A DNA stretch of 64,000 nucleotides, taken from Rhodobacterales bacterium HKCCE2091 (GTDB taxonomy: Bacteria > Pseudomonadota > Alphaproteobacteria > Rhodobacterales > Rhodobacteraceae). Of the stretch, positions 21,857 through 30,518 are shown one piece after another. A program made the position numbers and the translations under genes. How positions within the stretch are numbered: the first letter of the stretch is position 1; each line of letters starts with the position of its first letter. The notes beneath the pieces are model-generated. The model worked only from the letters and a program-made list of their open reading frames with translations. It did no database searches and was not told where the DNA came from. The stretch spans positions 1 to 64,000 of the forward strand of contig WVSL01000008.1 in assembly GCA_015689685.1 (NCBI GenBank), given 5' to 3'.

Positions 21857-22879
21857 TCAGAGGCCCGAGACCAGTTCCTGGGTCGCGGCCAGTTCCGGAT
21901 CGGGCACGAGGCCGTATTCGGCAAGCGGGCCGCCGGGACCGGCGATCTCGTCGGACAGGAAGAACTCGACGTATTCCTGGAGGCCCGGGATGACGCCGAT
22001 GTGCTCCTGCTTCACGTAGAACTGCAGCGGGCGCGACACCGGGTACTCGCCCGAGGCGATGGTCTCGGTCGACGGCGTGATGCCGGACATGGTCGCGACC
22101 TGCAGCCGGTCGGTGTTGTTCTCGTAGAACGACAGGCCGAACACGCCCATGCCGGTCGGGGTCGAGTCGAGGTTGGCGAGGGTCTGGGTGTAGTCGCCCT
22201 CGATGTCGACCGACGCGCCGTCGGTGCGCAGCGCGAGGCAGGATTCCTCGGCCGCATCCTCGTCACCGCCGTTGATCTCGAGGATCGCCGCCATCGCGCC
22301 CGATTCCTCGCAGCCGGCGAGGATCACGTTTTCCTCGAAGACTTCGCGGGTGCCGTGGTTGGTGCCCGGGATGAAGGCATTGATCGGCTGATCCGGAAGA
22401 TCGGCGTTCACGTCGGCCCAGGAGGTGTTCGGGTTGGCGACCATTTCGCCTTCGACCGGAAGCTCGGCGGCCAGCGCCATGTACCAGTCGGCCGGGGTGA
22501 AGGCGAAGGACGGGCCGTTGATGTCGGAGGCGAAGACGATGCCGTCGTAGCCGAAGCGGACCTCGATCGGGGTCACGCCGTTGGCGGCACAGGTCTCGCG
22601 CTCGGAATCGCGCATCAGGCTGGAGGAGTTGGCGATGTCGATGGTACCTTCACCGACGCCCTCGCAGAGCAGGCGACGGCCGGTGGAAGACCCGCCGCCT
22701 TCCACGACCGGGGTCGGGAAGTCGGTTTCGGCCCCGAAGGCCTCGGCGACGATGTTGGCGTAGGGCAGCACGGTCGAGGAACCGGCGATCGAGATGGTGT
22801 CGCGGCTCTGGGCCGAAGCGACGCCGGCCGAAACGGCGGCGACCGCGAAAACCGAGACGGACAGTTTTGCGAAAGACAT
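21857..22879 (-). CDS. pstS: Phosphate-binding periplasmic protein PstS
   Basis: The 340-residue protein has a signal peptide (MSFAKLSVSVFAVAAVSAGVASA) followed by TISIAGSSTVLPYANIVAE, the phosphate-contacting GSST loop typical of PstS, and the GGGSSTGRRLLCEG loop. It captures phosphate for PstCAB. AGGAGA precedes the ATG. It heads the operon pstS-pstC-pstA-pstB-phoU-phoB under a Pho box. Confidence 0.95.
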   Translation of the reverse strand: MSFAKLSVSVFAVAAVSAGVASAQSRDTISIAGSSTVLPYANIVAEAFGAETDFPTPVVEGGGSSTGRRLLCEGVGEGTIDIANSSSLMRDSERETCAANGVTPIEVRFGYDGIVFASDINGPSFAFTPADWYMALAAELPVEGEMVANPNTSWADVNADLPDQPINAFIPGTNHGTREVFEENVILAGCEESGAMAAILEINGGDEDAAEESCLALRTDGASVDIEGDYTQTLANLDSTPTGMGVFGLSFYENNTDRLQVATMSGITPSTETIASGEYPVSRPLQFYVKQEHIGVIPGLQEYVEFFLSDEIAGPGGPLAEYGLVPDPELAATQELVSGL

Positions 22880-22968
22880 GCATGTCTCCTTGGACGGATG
22901 GTTCGCGAACGCGCACCCCTCGCACGCGCTCTCGAAGCCGCGGGCTAAACCCGGCTCGCAATGCTTTT

Positions 22969-22997
22969 GTGACGGCTGGGTAACAGTTTCGTGACAG
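22969..22997 (-). promoter_or_regulatory. Pho box with three 7-bp repeats upstream of pstS
   Basis: Reading on the minus strand, CTGTCAC (22991-22997), CTGTTAC (22980-22986) and CCGTCAC (22969-22975) recur every 11 bp, separated by AT-containing tetramers. This is the canonical PhoB-binding layout. It ends about 90 bp before the pstS start. A further TGTCAC on the plus strand at 23021-23026 lies nearby. Confidence 0.88.
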
Positions 22998-23188
22998 ACC
23001 GGGGTTCCGTAGCGTCGCCCTGTCACACGGCGGCCGGCAAACGCCTCTGGAGACGCGGAAACCCCGCGCAGGGGGTGACGTGAACAACTCGAAATTTCGC
23101 GGGGCGCGTTTCGCGCGCGCAGAGCGATGAACCCGGGCGGCCCCTCGTCCGACCCACGGGCATGACCACGCGCCGGGGGACAAGACCG

Positions 23189-23302
23189 ATGACCTGCCCG
23201 AACCTTCTCATGGCCCTGCACCGCCTTCACCGGGGCGGTTCCGCCTTCGCCCCCGCCTTCGGGCTCCTGCCCCCGGCGGTCTCCGCGATCATCGGCGGGT
23301 GA
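23189..23302 (+). CDS. Possible 37-residue ORF, weakly supported
   Basis: A short plus-strand ORF between the Pho box and the DUF5665 gene encodes MTCPNLLMALHRLHRGG... with a GGGGGA about ten bases upstream. It has no recognised motif. It is listed only because the 430-bp gap 22880-23311 otherwise holds just the pstS promoter region. Confidence 0.18.
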   Translation: MTCPNLLMALHRLHRGGSAFAPAFGLLPPAVSAIIGG

Positions 23303-23311
23303 GCGTTTCCG

Positions 23312-23650
23312 CTACTGCTCCGGCTCCTGCAACTGGATCTGTTCCTCCAGCTGCTGGTTCTGCTCCTCTTCCTCGATCGAGCTGTCGAGCTCCACCGCGA
23401 TTTCCGCGGCCCAGTCGCCGATGATCGGGATGAAATCGATCTGGCTGAGCGTCCAGGCGACCACCGAAAGCAGGAGCCCGCCGCCGATCACCGTCCCGAA
23501 GCCGAGCGCGAGTCCGCGGACGAACTGGAACATGATGAGCCGCGGCACGGAGTTCTGGATCCGGATGAAGCGATGACCGTTCAGCTTCGCGACTTCCCGG
23601 CGCAACGCCGCGATCTCGCGGTTCAGGTCCTCCGGGTCTGTCTCTGTCAT
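23312..23650 (-). CDS. DUF5665-type small membrane protein
   Basis: The 112-residue protein has an N-terminal coiled-coil segment (REIAALRREVAKLNGH), then FVRGLALGFGTVIGGGLLLSVVAWTL as a single or hairpin membrane segment, IPIIGDWAAEI, and an acidic Gln/Glu-rich tail. This is the usual layout of DUF5665 proteins in Rhodobacterales. The function is unknown. The gene is monocistronic. Confidence 0.75.
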   Translation of the reverse strand: MTETDPEDLNREIAALRREVAKLNGHRFIRIQNSVPRLIMFQFVRGLALGFGTVIGGGLLLSVVAWTLSQIDFIPIIGDWAAEIAVELDSSIEEEEQNQQLEEQIQLQEPEQ

Positions 23651-23720
23651 CGGGCCCCCGAAAACGGTTCGGGCCGGGGCCCGTCAGGCCCCGACCCTAG
23701 CAAGCATGCGGCGGCCTTGC

Positions 23721-23954
23721 CTAGCGCCGGTCGTGGAGCGGACCGACCTGTGGCAGGCGCACCCCGCCGCCCAGCCCCCAGCCGTCGCCGATCGTCACCG
23801 TGCGGCTGCCGTTACCCGGCAGACCGCGCGCGCTCTGGCTCGTGCCCAGCGCGAACGCCACGCTGAAGAACAGGCACATCAAAGCCAGGATGACTATCGT
23901 ATCGGCGGCAGCAGCTCCGCTTTCGGAGCGCAGGAACCCAGAGACATAACGCAT
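23721..23954 (-). CDS. Small single-helix protein, Flp/TadE pilin-like
   Basis: The 77-residue protein begins MRYVSGFLRSESGAAAADTIVILALMCLFF, which resembles the start of Flp or TadE-type pseudopilins (F-x-x-[DE]-E-S-G-A-x-x-x-[DE]). It then has one hydrophobic helix and a Gly-rich tail. No tad genes are nearby, so it could also be an unrelated membrane peptide. Confidence 0.5.
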   Translation of the reverse strand: MRYVSGFLRSESGAAAADTIVILALMCLFFSVAFALGTSQSARGLPGNGSRTVTIGDGWGLGGGVRLPQVGPLHDRR

Positions 23955-24079
23955 CTCTCACACCATTTACTCTCGGACCACGCGGCCCTTCACTCGTGCG
24001 GGACGGCCCCCTGTCGCCCCGTCACGTTGAAATATAGATGGCGAGAAGATGGCAAACCATCCGTAAATGTGGCAAAAAT

Positions 24080-24547
24080 TCAGCCAAATTGTTTCCGCAG
24101 GGCCTGGTATGCCACCGCCGTCGCCACATTCGCGAGGTTGAGCGAGCGAATGTGCTCCGACCGCATCGGCAGGTGGAACATCCGGTCGGCATGGGCCTGC
24201 CGCAGTTCCGCGGGCAGTCCGCTGGTTTCCCGCCCGAAGACGAGGCAGGCGTCGGGCGGGTAGTCGGCGTGGTAGAAGCTGTGCGCGCCGTCCTCCTCGA
24301 ACAGGAACAGCTGGTCCGGACGCGGCGACCGGTCCTCCATGAACGACCGCCAGTCGGGATACTCGGTCAACCGCACGTGCTTCCAGTAATCGAGCCCCGC
24401 CCGGCGCACGGATTTCTCGGAAATGTCGAAACCGAGCGGGTGGATCAGCACGAGATCGAGGTCGAGACCGACGCAGGTGCGCCCGATGGTGCCGGTATTG
24501 CCGGGGATCAGCGGGTGGACGAGCACGATGGACATGCGGCCAGCCAT
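24080..24547 (-). CDS. trmL: tRNA (cytidine(34)-2'-O)-methyltransferase
   Basis: TrmL methylates the ribose of the wobble nucleotide in leucine tRNAs. The 155-residue SPOUT enzyme shows IVLVHPLIPGNTGTIGRTC at the N-terminus, FGRETSGLP (SAM loop) and IPM-x-x-x-x-RSLNLANVATAVAYQALRK-type knot (LPMRSEHIRSLNLANVAT). The ATG at 24547 has AAGGG five bases upstream; the ATG at 24535 is a second possibility. Confidence 0.92.
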   Translation of the reverse strand: MAGRMSIVLVHPLIPGNTGTIGRTCVGLDLDLVLIHPLGFDISEKSVRRAGLDYWKHVRLTEYPDWRSFMEDRSPRPDQLFLFEEDGAHSFYHADYPPDACLVFGRETSGLPAELRQAHADRMFHLPMRSEHIRSLNLANVATAVAYQALRKQFG

Positions 24548-24631
24548 GACGGCCCTTCCCCTTCTCCGCGGTTCGGGCACCAGACATAACTGCCGCAGGC
24601 GCAAAGGGAAATGCCGGCCGGTCCGGCCGCG

Positions 24632-24646
24632 TTAACCGGTCGTTAA
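24632..24646. promoter_or_regulatory. Perfect CtrA-type box TTAA-N7-TTAA
   Basis: Both half-sites are exact and followed by C (TTAAC), matching the alphaproteobacterial CtrA consensus. The box lies 24 bp before the ATG of the plus-strand outer-membrane protein gene and 85 bp from the trmL start on the other strand. In Rhodobacterales CtrA controls motility, gene-transfer-agent and envelope genes. Confidence 0.6.
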
Positions 24647-24670
24647 CCTTTTCCGCCGGTGATCTGGCTC

Positions 24671-25399
24671 ATGCGTCGGGGTGCCTCATTCGTCTTCGCC
24701 GCCGCGCTTTCCGTCCCGGTTGCCGCCACGGCGGGCCCCTGGGCGCGGGAGCCGGGCGAGATCTTCCTGTCCTACTCGGTGTCGGCGTCGTCGGACCGCG
24801 CGGCGCTGAACGCGGCCTTCGCCGGGGGAACGCTCGACACCGAATCCTACCACTCGATCTACGGCGAGATCGGGCTCGGCCGACGTCTGACCTTCGGCGC
24901 GGATATCGGGCGCGGCGACGGCTCGTCGCTCGACCAGCTGTTCCTTCGCTATACGCTGTCGGCCCCGAACGACGCCATCCAGTTCGCGGTGGATGGCGGT
25001 GTCGCCCGGCGCGACACCGGTGCCGGCGATCCCCGGATGATGGTGCGCGCCGGCGTCGCCATCGGGCGCGGCTTCGGACCCGAGGCGACGGAATGGGTGC
25101 CGCTCTTTCGGCCCGAAGGTGGCTGGATGTCGCTCGACGCCTCGGTCCTGATCGACCCGGAGACCGAGGACACGATCTGGCAGGCCGAGGCGACGCTCGG
25201 CGTCAATCTCTCCGACCGCTTCGCGGGCATGTTCCAGCTCAAGGCGGAGGAATACCCGGGCGACGACATGATCGTGACCGCCTCGCCCAGCGTCCTGTGG
25301 CGCTTCGCGGGTGAAACCTCGTTGCAGGTTGGTGGGCGGTTCGGCCTGTCCAATTCCGACGAGATCGGGTTGCGCATCGGGCTCTGGCGGGAATTCTGA
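24671..25399 (+). CDS. Exported beta-rich protein, predicted outer-membrane barrel
   Basis: The 242-residue protein has a signal peptide (RRGASFVFAAALSVPVAATAGP). Many alternating polar/apolar strands follow (for example GRRLTFGADIGRGDG, QVGGRFGLSNSDEIGLRIGLWREF), and the chain ends with an aromatic Phe, as outer-membrane beta-barrels do. No named family is recognised. A GTG at 24659 would add four residues. The perfect CtrA-type box just upstream suggests developmental control. Confidence 0.65.
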   Translation: MRRGASFVFAAALSVPVAATAGPWAREPGEIFLSYSVSASSDRAALNAAFAGGTLDTESYHSIYGEIGLGRRLTFGADIGRGDGSSLDQLFLRYTLSAPNDAIQFAVDGGVARRDTGAGDPRMMVRAGVAIGRGFGPEATEWVPLFRPEGGWMSLDASVLIDPETEDTIWQAEATLGVNLSDRFAGMFQLKAEEYPGDDMIVTASPSVLWRFAGETSLQVGGRFGLSNSDEIGLRIGLWREF

Positions 25400-25419
25400 A
25401 CCCGTGCGAGGGTGCCCCG

Positions 25420-25893
25420 ATGCAGCCCGAAGACCCGTTCCGCGAGACCGATGACGAGGCCCGCAACCTCGCCCGAAGCCTCCTCGCCGCCGCGCGGCAC
25501 GGCGCACTCGGCGTCATCGACCCGGCGAGCGGCCGGCCTTCGGTCACCCGCGTCGCACTCGCGCCCCACGACCGCGGCGCCGTGCTGACGCTTGTCTCGA
25601 CGCTCGCGCCTCATACCGCGGCGCTGTCGGCGCACCCGCCCTGTTCGATCCTGATCGGCGAACCGGGCCCGAAGGGCGATCCGCTCACGCATCCACGCCT
25701 TACCATCGCCGCGGACGCGGAAGAGGCCGACAAGTCAGCGCTGAAAGCGCACTACCTGTCGGCCAATCCGAAGGCCGGGCTCTACTACGATTTCGCGGAT
25801 TTCCGGATGTTCCGGCTGGTCCCGGTCTCGGCCCTGCTGAACGGCGGGTTCGGCAGGGCCTACCGGCTGACGGCGGACGACCTTTCGGCCTGA
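25420..25893 (+). CDS. HugZ/pyridoxamine 5'-phosphate oxidase-like protein
   Basis: The 157-residue protein has the split-barrel flavin-binding fold of the PNPOx/HugZ family: ARSLLAAARHGALGVIDPASGRPSVTRVAL, then LSAHPPCSILIGEPGPKGDPLTHPRLTI, ending FRLVPVSALLNGGFGRAY. Some relatives degrade haem and others bind flavin only. It follows the outer-membrane gene by 20 bp on the same strand. The exact activity is not predictable. Confidence 0.8.
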   Translation: MQPEDPFRETDDEARNLARSLLAAARHGALGVIDPASGRPSVTRVALAPHDRGAVLTLVSTLAPHTAALSAHPPCSILIGEPGPKGDPLTHPRLTIAADAEEADKSALKAHYLSANPKAGLYYDFADFRMFRLVPVSALLNGGFGRAYRLTADDLSA

Positions 25894-25897
25894 GCCG

Positions 25898-28192
25898 TTA
25901 CGGCGCGTTGGAGCTTGCCGTGACCATCGCGCTGCCCTTCACTGGTTCCGACCAGTTCAGCCGGAATGCCGCGCCGGTCGGGCCGTGGGCGGTGGTCGCG
26001 TAGGGCACGGTGTAGACCGGGTCCCCCGCACCATTGGTGATCGCGCCCTCGGGCAGCGCCGCGAGGACCGAGTTCGCCTGCCCGCCGAAGGGCAGCCGGT
26101 CGCTCAGGTCCGCTTCCCACACCAGTTCGACCGACGCGCTGGTCAGCTTCATGCTGACCGGGTCGCCTGCCGTCTCGGTGATGCCGTGGAACGTGTTGCC
26201 CACCATCAGCAGGCCGCTCGTCCGCCCCATGTCGAGCGGGAACAGCGTCTCGTCCACCATTTCGACCCGGTCGAGCTGTTGACCGGCGGTCTGCTTGAAC
26301 AGGTTATCCGAGATCGAAAGCCCGTTGATGTAGTGCCCCGGTCCGTAGGGTTTCAGCACGATGAAGCGGAACCACGGCGCCGATCCGGACGAGAAGAAGA
26401 TGTTCCCGGTGATCGTCATGCCGTGGAAGCTGTATTCGCCCGACATCTCCGGCGCGGGGTCGTGCTCGTTGCCCCACTCGACCGAGCAGTTGTCGATGTA
26501 GTTTCCGCTGATCGTCGACTTGCCGTTGGTCGAGGTGAAGATGATCCCCGCCGACCGCAGGCCGTCCGTCTCGCTGTCGCCCTGGAAGACGTGGTTGCCC
26601 GAGATGATGTTGCCGGTCCCCGCGATGACCCCGAAGTGCAGGAACCGCACCGCGCGGTTGTTGCGGATCTTCGCGTCGCCCGCGTTGATGTTGAACCCGA
26701 TCGATGTCCGGTCCTGCACCCGCAGGGCCTGTTCGTTCGACAGGAACTGGCAGCGGTCGATCTCGAGCCCCTGGCAGCCCTGCCCCGCCGAGGTCAGGCC
26801 GCGATCCTTCGGGCCGGTGAAGAAGCAGTCCTTGACCTGGAAGATCAACCCGTCCGCCGGCAGCATGACGCAGGAGGAGATCCCCGCCGCGAGGAACTCG
26901 ATCGCCTCCAGCCGGAACCGTTGCAGGTTCTGCCAACCGCCGAAGTCCAGCAGGTAGCGGAACCGGCGGAAGGTGTAGGTCTGGCTGGTGGGCGCGCCCC
27001 AAAGCGCCTCGGTCAGGGTGACAGTGCCGGAGGCCTCGTTCTTCGCCGCGACGTAGACCTCGCGCCCCACGCCGGTCGCGCCGGACACCAGCGCGCCGAC
27101 CTCGATCGAGGCAACATTCGTGATACCGCTGAGGGTGGTGGGCGTGTCGGAGGACCAGGTGGCGGTCGAGACGGTGACGCCGTCCGTCCAGCCCGGCCCG
27201 GCATTGGCGGCAAGCTGGCCGTTCTTCAGCACGCGCCGGTTGGCATAGGTGGTCTTGTTGCCGACCGCGGCCTGCACGTCGAGCGGTTCGTCGAGAAGGA
27301 TGCGCCGCCCGCGCATGTCGAACGCCTCGTGCTCCGACTGGTTGAACAGCGCCTGGATGGCCTTCTTGAGGCCGAGAACCTCGTCGCCGAGCGCGTCGGC
27401 ATAGCTGTCGAGTTCGAAGTTCTCCGTCAGCGCAAGCCGCGTGGCGTCATCCATCACCAGCCGGCCCTCGAACCGCGCGGGGCTGGTCAACGTCAGGTTC
27501 TGGCCGATGAAGTAGTCGCCCTGCGGCACCAGCAGCATTCGGCCCTGCGCCGCCGCGTCCGCCGCGACGAAGGCCGCGCTGTCGTCCGTCACCCCGTCAC
27601 CCGTCGCGCCGTAGTCACGGACGTCGACCCAGTCCATCATCTTGCGGATGAAGACGGCGGTCACATCCTCCACCGTGATGCTCTCGATCCGGATCGTGCC
27701 GCCGTTCGGCCCCGTGAGGTCGAGCCCGACATGGCCGTAGGTCGCGGTTCCGCCCCAGGGCATGTCGACGCCGACGCGGTTGCCCGTCCCGATGATCGCC
27801 GAGACAGCGACGACCTCGCCGTAGTCCGTCAGCGTAGTTTCCGGCCCGGTCTCCGTCACCCCGGCGACATGGGCCTGCCCGGCATCCCCGGCCCAGGCCC
27901 CGATCCGGACGTTCGGCAGGTTGCCTGCCAGCGCCTTCACCCGCGCCGAAACCCGCAGATAGAGCCCCGGCAGAACCGGGGTCTGGCCCATGTAGCGGAT
28001 GGAGGTGGTGGCATCGACCTTGTTGATCTCGAGACAGGTGCCGAAATCCTGGTCCGCGGGCACCAGCGCCGCGTTCCCGGCGGTCGCGTAGGTGTCGGAG
28101 CCCGGTGTGCCGTCGCTGCGCGACCAGACCGAAAGCCCGTCCGCAAAACTGGGCGGCATCAGCATCAGCCCGTCTGTGATCACCTGGTTCAT
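25898..28192 (-). CDS. Right-handed beta-helix (pectate lyase superfamily) spike-like protein
   Basis: The 764-residue protein has a galactose-binding-like N-terminal region (to about residue 185) and then WVDVRDYGATGDGVTDDSAAFVAADAAA, the entry motif of pectate_lyase_3/GH28-type parallel beta-helices. Helix-coil repeats follow (for example IRNNRAVRFLHFGVIAGTGNIISGNHVFQG). There is no signal peptide. Phage tailspikes and GTA/capsule-binding spikes share this organisation, but polysaccharide-modifying enzymes do too. A perfect CtrA-type box lies about 165 bp upstream. Confidence 0.7.
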   Translation of the reverse strand: MNQVITDGLMLMPPSFADGLSVWSRSDGTPGSDTYATAGNAALVPADQDFGTCLEINKVDATTSIRYMGQTPVLPGLYLRVSARVKALAGNLPNVRIGAWAGDAGQAHVAGVTETGPETTLTDYGEVVAVSAIIGTGNRVGVDMPWGGTATYGHVGLDLTGPNGGTIRIESITVEDVTAVFIRKMMDWVDVRDYGATGDGVTDDSAAFVAADAAAQGRMLLVPQGDYFIGQNLTLTSPARFEGRLVMDDATRLALTENFELDSYADALGDEVLGLKKAIQALFNQSEHEAFDMRGRRILLDEPLDVQAAVGNKTTYANRRVLKNGQLAANAGPGWTDGVTVSTATWSSDTPTTLSGITNVASIEVGALVSGATGVGREVYVAAKNEASGTVTLTEALWGAPTSQTYTFRRFRYLLDFGGWQNLQRFRLEAIEFLAAGISSCVMLPADGLIFQVKDCFFTGPKDRGLTSAGQGCQGLEIDRCQFLSNEQALRVQDRTSIGFNINAGDAKIRNNRAVRFLHFGVIAGTGNIISGNHVFQGDSETDGLRSAGIIFTSTNGKSTISGNYIDNCSVEWGNEHDPAPEMSGEYSFHGMTITGNIFFSSGSAPWFRFIVLKPYGPGHYINGLSISDNLFKQTAGQQLDRVEMVDETLFPLDMGRTSGLLMVGNTFHGITETAGDPVSMKLTSASVELVWEADLSDRLPFGGQANSVLAALPEGAITNGAGDPVYTVPYATTAHGPTGAAFRLNWSEPVKGSAMVTASSNAP

Positions 28193-28355
28193 GTCTTCAC
28201 CCTTTCCGCGCGCCCCGGCGCATGAGCCGTGCGCCTTTCGCGGGATCGGGGCATCGAGGCGACCCCTGAAAGGCAGCCTCGAATGTGTTCGAATGTCTGG
28301 AGGAACGGCCCGCTTCCCCGGAGCCGCAAACGGGGTCGGTTCTAGCCGACGAAGG

Positions 28356-28370
28356 TTAACGCGGGCTTAA
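28356..28370. promoter_or_regulatory. Perfect CtrA-type box TTAA-N7-TTAA upstream of the beta-helix gene
   Basis: TTAA (28356-28359) and TTAA (28367-28370) are spaced by exactly seven bases. The box lies between the end of the DUF4864 gene and the beta-helix gene, both on the minus strand, about 165 bp before the latter. The same stretch (28193-28355) holds a tcgaatgt direct repeat at 28279 and 28289. Confidence 0.5.
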
Positions 28371-28373
28371 GCC

Positions 28374-28790
28374 CTAGACCCCCACGTCCGGCGCCCGGAG
28401 GATCTGCACCGCGTCGATGCGCCAGCCGTCCTCGGTCTCGACCATCGCGTAGCCGAGAACGTGGCGGGCGCCCGCGCCGTCGATCACTTCGACCCGCTGC
28501 ACGATCACGCCGCCGAGCGTCTGAAGGTCGATGAACCGGACGTCGCCCGGCGACCAGACCATCGGGTAGCCGTTCTCGACCATCTCCGCGAAACGATCCT
28601 CGGTGCCGAAGAGCCGCTGGATGCCGGGGCTCGCATAGGCCCATGCCCCCGGCACGTCGCCGCGGCGGAACGCGTCGAACTGCCCGCCGATGGTTGCCTC
28701 GATCCCCGGATCGCGCGGCAGAACCTCCTGCGCGGCGGCCCCGAAGCCGAGGAACAGCATGGCGAGGACGGCGAAGGCGAGGCGTGACAT
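28374..28790 (-). CDS. DUF4864 exported protein
   Basis: The 138-residue protein has a signal peptide (MSRLAFAVLAMLFLGFGAAA) and the DUF4864 pattern: IEATIGGQFDAFRRGDVPGAWAYASPGIQRLFG, MVENGYPMVW and a closing DGWRIDAVQIL. This is an NTF2-like fold. It is common in Rhodobacterales and its role is unknown. Confidence 0.85.
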   Translation of the reverse strand: MSRLAFAVLAMLFLGFGAAAQEVLPRDPGIEATIGGQFDAFRRGDVPGAWAYASPGIQRLFGTEDRFAEMVENGYPMVWSPGDVRFIDLQTLGGVIVQRVEVIDGAGARHVLGYAMVETEDGWRIDAVQILRAPDVGV

Positions 28791-28885
28791 GGGCGATCCG
28801 TTTCCGTTAACCCTTTCCCGTCAAGCAACGTAGCGCGCCACGTCGGAGTTTCACCCCGCGAAAAACGGCGCGTGGATGGTGGATC

Positions 28886-29779
28886 ATGGGATACGCTTTC
28901 GCCAGCGACGACAGGACCGCGGGCGCGGCGCTCCGTCGGATCGCGGACGAACAACTCGGGCGCGGGATCGCGGCACTGTCTGAAAAGGACGCCGACACCC
29001 TGCATGATCGTATCCACGAAGCGCGCAAGTCGGCGAAGAAGCTTCGGGGGCTCGCCCGGCTCGTGCGACCCGCTTTCCCGGCCTATTCCGACGTGAACGA
29101 AAGACTGCGCGACGCCGCGCGTCACCTGTCCCCGATCCGCGACAGGACGGCGGTGATCGAAAGCTTGGACAGGATCGTTGCAGGCGTGGGCAAGGAGGTC
29201 GACACCGAGGGCCTGAAGCCCCTTCGCGCGGCGTTGGAAGCACGCCGGGACGAAGCCGCGCGCGCCCCCGATCTGCCCGACCGCATCGCGACGTTCCGCG
29301 ACACGCTGCAGGTGCTGACCGTAGAGGTTCGGCACTGGGACCTGGATTCGAAGGGTTTCGGCGCCATCGCGGGTGGGCTCGCCAAGACCTATGGCCGGGC
29401 CCGCACGGCGCTCGACACCGCGGAGGCGGAGCCGACCCCCGAACAGCTGCACGACTGGCGCAAGCGCGTGAAGTACCACTGGTATCACACCCGCCTGCTG
29501 TGCCCGATCTGGCCCGAGATGATGGTGCCGCACCGGGACGCCGCCGACCGGCTCGCCGACGCGCTCGGCCGTCACCGGGACCTCGTGACCTTCGAACCGC
29601 TCCTGTCCGACGGCGACCTGCCGAAGCGGGCACGCAAGCTGCTCGCGCCGCTCGTCACCTCGCGCAGCGATGCCATCGTCTCCGATGCCTTCGTCCTCGG
29701 CCGCCGGCTGCTCGCCGACGAACCCGACGCGCTGGCCGCGCGCTGGCGGGCCTGGTGGAAGCTCTGGCGGAAAGGCTGA
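28886..29779 (+). CDS. CHAD domain-containing protein
   Basis: The 297-residue helical protein has the paired basic motifs of CHAD domains: DTLHDRIHEARKSAKKLRGLARLV and PEQLHDWRKRVKYHWYHTRLL, each with conserved His and Arg/Lys. CHAD proteins bind inorganic polyphosphate and often locate to granules. No CYTH partner is adjacent. Confidence 0.9.
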   Translation: MGYAFASDDRTAGAALRRIADEQLGRGIAALSEKDADTLHDRIHEARKSAKKLRGLARLVRPAFPAYSDVNERLRDAARHLSPIRDRTAVIESLDRIVAGVGKEVDTEGLKPLRAALEARRDEAARAPDLPDRIATFRDTLQVLTVEVRHWDLDSKGFGAIAGGLAKTYGRARTALDTAEAEPTPEQLHDWRKRVKYHWYHTRLLCPIWPEMMVPHRDAADRLADALGRHRDLVTFEPLLSDGDLPKRARKLLAPLVTSRSDAIVSDAFVLGRRLLADEPDALAARWRAWWKLWRKG

Positions 29780-29786
29780 GGGAGGT

Positions 29787-30518
29787 TCAGGGTTCGAGCC
29801 AGGCAAAGGCGCGGCGTAGTTCGGCCACGCCGCCGGTCTCGTACCAGCGGCCATGCGCGAGGATCACCCGCTCCGGTCCCCAGTCGATCATCCGCCGCAC
29901 CGCGCCGCGCAGGGCATCGCGGTCGAACAGCAACCGCATGTCCCGCGGCATCGACCCGTTCGGGTCCTGGTTCCCCGCCAGCCGGGTCATCAACCTGATA
30001 TGCCACGGCAATTTCCGCGGCTCAAAGTTCTCGATCAGGTCGGTCAGGATCAGCGTCGAGGTGGGGCGGTGGAAGAACACCGCCTCCCGGTGGATCCGGC
30101 TGCCCGGCACAACTATCTGGGCCACCTCGCCCCGCCACGGCGCCGGGGCCTCGTCCGTCAGGACGTGATCGACCCGCAGGTCGACCCCCTTCTCCGCCGC
30201 CCGTTCCGCCACGCCTGGGCAAGCCCAGACCTCCGCCCCCGGCAGCGCGTCGGACCAGTCGGCGACGAACGCGTAATGGATCCAGTTCGGCGCGACGAGG
30301 TGGCGGATCGGGCCCTGCGCCTGCAACGCTTCCAGCAGCGGTTCGGAGAATTTCACCGGCGAGTGCAGCCACATGGCCCCCGACGCCAGCCGGATCGCGG
30401 TCATCCGCGTCGGGAAGTCCATCCGGTAGAAGCCGATCTCGGGGCCATCGACGATCCAGACGCCGTCGGCCACCGGTTTCGGGGTCAGCAGGGGCGGATA
30501 GGTCCCCTCCGGCGTCAT
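29787..30518 (-). CDS. DUF4336 metallo-beta-lactamase-like protein
   Basis: The 243-residue protein fits DUF4336: [51 protein letters not shown] and [20 protein letters not shown]. The fold is related to metallo-beta-lactamases, but the H-x-H-x-D-H motif is not intact, so activity is uncertain. Its ATG overlaps the lysS stop (ATGA), implying co-transcription. Confidence 0.8.
   Translation of the reverse strand: MTPEGTYPPLLTPKPVADGVWIVDGPEIGFYRMDFPTRMTAIRLASGAMWLHSPVKFSEPLLEALQAQGPIRHLVAPNWIHYAFVADWSDALPGAEVWACPGVAERAAEKGVDLRVDHVLTDEAPAPWRGEVAQIVVPGSRIHREAVFFHRPTSTLILTDLIENFEPRKLPWHIRLMTRLAGNQDPNGSMPRDMRLLFDRDALRGAVRRMIDWGPERVILAHGRWYETGGVAELRRAFAWLEP

Noticed and set aside
25898-28192. Prophage or GTA cluster
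   Set aside because: Only a spike-like protein is present; no terminase, portal, capsid or tail genes nearby.
25985-28225. 746-codon open frame antisense to the beta-helix gene
   Set aside because: High GC produces long antisense frames; the translation is Arg/Val/Asp-rich without domains, whereas the minus strand shows clear beta-helix motifs.
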